From an uncultured Oscillibacter sp. (GTDB taxonomy: Bacteria; Bacillota; Clostridia; Oscillospirales; Oscillospiraceae), in contig UQMC01000100.1 in the NCBI GenBank assembly GCA_900542115.1, forward strand, positions 1-7,494: a stretch of DNA of 7,494 nt. The letters run 5' to 3'. Below the pieces are notes generated by a model. It searched no databases. It saw only the letters and a list, made by a program, of their open reading frames with translations, and had not been told where the DNA came from. Positions within the stretch are counted from its first letter, which is position 1. Each line of letters opens with the position of its first letter. A program made the translations under genes and the position numbers. Of this stretch, positions 5,824 through 7,494 are shown one piece after another.

Positions 5824-5901
5824 CGGACGGATTTGAAAAAAGGTTCCGCTTTTTTTGAAAAATTTTCGTCCGCCGATTTATTTTTTCCAAATTTTTCAAA
5901 A
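5824..5901 (-). repeat. AT-rich cluster of inverted repeats between the MATE and lipoprotein genes
   Basis: The 143-base gap between the MATE stop and the lipoprotein start is far richer in A/T than its neighbours and holds three inverted repeats. They are a perfect 13-bp pair (5853-5865 with 5889-5901, TTTTGAAAAATTT type), a 7-bp AAAAAAG/CTTTTTT hairpin (5836-5842 with 5849-5855), and an enclosing CGGACG/CGTCCG pair (5824-5829 with 5867-5872). The 13-bp pair and the enclosing pair cannot form together. The small hairpin ends in a T-run on the minus strand and may act as a weak terminator for the MATE gene. I found no convincing promoter for the lipoprotein operon in this gap. Confidence 0.55.
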
Positions 5902-5902
5902 T

Positions 5903-7255
5903 TCAGTCCGTTTTCCCCGACGGCGCGGGCGAAAGGAGACGCTGCCGCCGCAGAAAATAATAGCCGTAGCCCACAAAATCGGCAAGGAACCAGCCAATGG
6001 GAATTGCCGCCCAGATGCCGGCTTCGCCCACCGGTCCCGCCAGCGCGTAGGCCAGCGCCACGCGGGTCCCAAGGGAGATCACCGTCAGGACAACACTCAT
6101 GCCGGGGCGCTGCACCGCCCGATAAAAGCCATAGAGCAGGAACAGGCAGCCGATACCGGCATAAAACGCACCTTCGATTCTCAGGTAGCGCACGCCTGCC
6201 GCCAGCACTTCCGTCTCTCCGGCCTGCACGAAAATCCGCATCAGCGGCCGGGCAAACAGCACCACCATCGCCGAGATGGCGCAGGAGAAAGCGGCGCTGA
6301 CCGCTGTGGCTGTGCGGAAGCCCTGCCGCAGCCGCTCCGTCTGTCCGGCACCGTAATTCTGCGCGGCGAAAGTAGAAAAGGCGTTGCCGAAGTCCTGAAC
6401 AGGGAGGTAGGCGAAGGAATCGATTTTCACCGCCGCCGCAAAGGCGGCCATGATAACGGGGCCGAAGCTGTCCACCAAACGCTGTACCAGCAAGATGCCG
6501 AAATTCATCGCGGACTGCTGGGCGCAGGTCAAAAGCGACAAATCCGCAAGCTCACGGAGGATGCGGCCGTTGAAATGCAGGTCCTCCCGCCGGGGCAGCA
6601 GCTCCCGGCAGCGCAGGATCGTGTACAGGGTCAGTCCGCCGCCGGAAACATACTGCGCGATGACCGTGGCCGCTGCCGCTCCGGCCACGCCGAAGTGCAG
6701 CACCGGCACGAACAGCAGGTCCAGCCCGATGTTCAGCAGAGCGGAGATGCCGAGGAACCACAAGGGCACCACGGAGTTTCCCACCGCCCGCAGCAAACAG
6801 GCGAAGAAATTATAAAGAAATGTGGCGGCCAGTCCGCCGAAAATAATCAGCAGATAGTCCCGCATGGAGCTGTACAGCTCGTGCGGTATCTGCAAAAAGC
6901 GGAGAATGGGATCGGCCAGCAGATAGACGCTCAGATTCAGCACCAGCGTCACGGCGCCGATGAGGGCAAAGGCGTGGGCCACGGCGGCCCGGAGCGCCTT
7001 TTTGTCTCCGCGGCCGAGGCAGATGGAAAACAGTGCGCCCGCGCCCATGGACAGCCCTAAAAAGATAGAGGTCAGAAAGACCATGAGCGTGTAGGCGGAG
7101 CCGACTGCCGCCAGTGCGTTGCGTCCCAACGCCTGCCCTACGATCAGCGTGTCGGCGATATTATAGAGCTGCTGTAAAAGATTCCCCGCAATCATAGGCA
7201 GGGCGAAAAGCAGCAAACCCTTGGTAATGCTGCCGTGGGTCAGATCCCGGTACAT
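5903..7255 (-). CDS. MATE family efflux transporter
   Basis: A complete 450-residue, very hydrophobic inner-membrane protein of the MATE (multidrug and toxic compound extrusion) family, of normal length for the 12-helix fold. Such proteins export cationic drugs or metabolites in exchange for Na+ or H+. It has the usual two-fold internal layout. The first half opens with P-M-I-A-G-N-L-L-Q-Q-L-Y-N-I-A-D near residues 20-35, has a charged loop G-R-G-D-K-K at 81-86 and a G-A-A-A-A-T-V-I-A-Q-Y-V-S segment at 192-204. The second half begins near 235 and holds N-Y-G-A-G-Q-T-E-R-L (300-309) and G-E-A-G-I-W-A-A-I-P (410-419). The tail is short and charged. The ATG has AGGAGA six bases upstream and its own promoter. 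It is transcribed away from a probable MarR-type regulator, a common pairing for drug exporters. The substrate cannot be inferred. Confidence 0.95.
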   Translation of the reverse strand: MYRDLTHGSITKGLLLFALPMIAGNLLQQLYNIADTLIVGQALGRNALAAVGSAYTLMVFLTSIFLGLSMGAGALFSICLGRGDKKALRAAVAHAFALIGAVTLVLNLSVYLLADPILRFLQIPHELYSSMRDYLLIIFGGLAATFLYNFFACLLRAVGNSVVPLWFLGISALLNIGLDLLFVPVLHFGVAGAAAATVIAQYVSGGGLTLYTILRCRELLPRREDLHFNGRILRELADLSLLTCAQQSAMNFGILLVQRLVDSFGPVIMAAFAAAVKIDSFAYLPVQDFGNAFSTFAAQNYGAGQTERLRQGFRTATAVSAAFSCAISAMVVLFARPLMRIFVQAGETEVLAAGVRYLRIEGAFYAGIGCLFLLYGFYRAVQRPGMSVVLTVISLGTRVALAYALAGPVGEAGIWAAIPIGWFLADFVGYGYYFLRRQRLLSPAPSGKTD

Positions 7256-7288
7256 AGGCCATCTCCTGTTTTATTGTCATTCCGACAT

Positions 7289-7317
7289 ATTATACGGTTT
7301 TCCACACCAAAAGGCAA
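7289..7317 (-). promoter_or_regulatory. Sigma-A-type promoter for the MATE gene
   Basis: On the minus strand, a TTGCCT -35 box (7317-7312) and a perfect TATAAT -10 box (7294-7289) are separated by exactly 17 bases. Transcription should start near 7282, about 27 bases before the ATG. A small inverted repeat, TGTC-N5-GACA (7275-7287), covers the predicted start point; four-base arms are too short to call it an operator. Confidence 0.82.
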
Positions 7318-7360
7318 GAGACCGCGTTGTCGTTTTACTACCGCCTCCCAACTGCCGTTT

Positions 7361-7380
7361 GTTGCACATTTTCGTGCAAC
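7361..7380. repeat. Inverted repeat GTTGCAC-N6-GTGCAAC in the divergent control region
   Basis: Two perfect 7-base arms (7361-7367 and 7374-7380) flank an AT-rich six-base spacer. There is no T-run on either side, so it is not a terminator. The left arm, read with the two T's before it, begins TTGTTG like the palindrome 37 bp to the right, which suggests a second or weaker binding site for the same regulator. It lies between the two promoters, about 44 bp upstream of the MATE -35 box. Confidence 0.5.
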
Positions 7381-7398
7381 GGCGCATAAAAAATAAAC

Positions 7399-7416
7399 TT
7401 GTTGACAAATCAACAA
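7399..7416. promoter_or_regulatory. Candidate MarR-type operator over the rightward -35 box
   Basis: A perfect palindrome of 7-base arms, TTGTTGA (7399-7405) and TCAACAA (7410-7416), around CAAA. It contains the whole TTGACA -35 box of the rightward promoter. An 18-bp AT-rich palindrome over a promoter is what winged-helix MarR-family dimers commonly bind, so autorepression of the rightward gene is likely. Regulator identity is inferred from context. Confidence 0.62.
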
Positions 7417-7430
7417 TACCGTGCCATACT
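7402..7430 (+). promoter_or_regulatory. Rightward sigma-A promoter for the probable regulator gene
   Basis: A perfect consensus TTGACA -35 box (7402-7407), a 17-base spacer and a CATACT -10 box (7425-7430, four of six matches). The predicted start point is near 7437, about 33 bases before the TTG start codon and with the AGGAGGG site in between. Confidence 0.8.
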
Positions 7431-7469
7431 ATGCAGGCATTTATGACTACAACAGGAGGGAGCCCGGTC

Positions 7470-7494
7470 TTGGAGCGCTTTGAGACCTTTACGC
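7470..7494 (+). CDS. 5' end of a divergent gene, probable MarR-family regulator (leaves the window)
   Basis: Only eight codons are visible, M-E-R-F-E-T-F-T if TTG at 7470 is the start. The start is supported by a near-perfect AGGAGGG site (7454-7460) nine bases upstream and a consensus promoter further up. An in-frame ATG at 7443 would add nine residues, but it would lie about five bases from the predicted transcription start and its product would include the ribosome binding site, so TTG is preferred. The family call rests on three weak points: a start resembling MarR-type regulators that begin with a charged helix of this kind, divergence from a MATE exporter, and the palindrome over its own promoter. 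The DNA-binding domain lies outside the window and cannot be checked. Confidence 0.5.

Noticed and set aside
5855..7060. Plus-strand frame of about 400 codons opposite the MATE gene
   Set aside because: Its peptide is rich in Gln, His, Arg and Gly, the antisense image of a hydrophobic membrane protein, and it starts in the AT-rich intergenic segment without a ribosome site.
7361..7380. Inverted repeat read as a terminator
   Set aside because: There is no T-run on either strand and no gene ends nearby; a protein-binding site is the better reading.

Overview
The window looks like one end of a metagenomic contig from a GC-rich gut-type Firmicute, most likely a Clostridia relative of the Oscillospiraceae/Ruminococcaceae. 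This is inferred from gene content (YloU-FakA pair, clostridial MBOAT/DHHW pair), strong AGGAGG-type ribosome binding sites, sigma-A-like promoters and GC-rich codon use; no rRNA or other marker fixes the taxon. Bases 1-51 are not biological: they are an Illumina TruSeq indexed adapter (index segment GTAGCC), so the left end of the contig is a library artefact.

Layout, left to right. At 52-320 (minus) lies the 5' part of an ArsC/Spx-type thioredoxin-fold protein, cut off by the adapter. A strong minus-strand intrinsic terminator (341-372) separates it from the yloU-fakA operon (2428 down to 385), which has its own promoter at 2495-2523. FakA is the ATP-dependent fatty acid kinase subunit; YloU is its usual Asp23-family neighbour. 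Another strong terminator (2577-2608) closes the next operon, which reads on the minus strand from 5759 to 2610: a small secreted lipoprotein of unknown function, a membrane-bound O-acyltransferase (AlgI/DltB type) and an AlgX/AlgJ-like DHHW protein. Together these look like a cell-surface polysaccharide O-acylation module. A 12-bp GC hairpin lies between the lipoprotein gene and the acyltransferase gene, and an AT-rich segment with competing inverted repeats lies upstream of the lipoprotein gene. At 5903-7255 (minus) is a complete MATE-family multidrug/cation antiporter with a near-consensus promoter.

The 214-base region 7256-7469 is a divergent control region. It holds the MATE promoter reading left and a second promoter reading right, into the first codons of a gene that leaves the window (probable MarR-type regulator, TTG start). 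The -35 box of that second promoter lies inside a perfect 7+4+7 palindrome, the expected layout for an autoregulatory MarR-type operator, and another 7-bp inverted repeat lies 37 bp away.

Apart from that right-end gene, every gene is on the minus strand. Long open frames on the plus strand opposite these genes are antisense shadows of GC-rich coding sequence. I see no tRNA, rRNA, CRISPR array, insertion sequence or phage gene. No clearly new system is present. The items most worth following are the lipoprotein/MBOAT/DHHW module, the divergent operator region and the adapter artefact.
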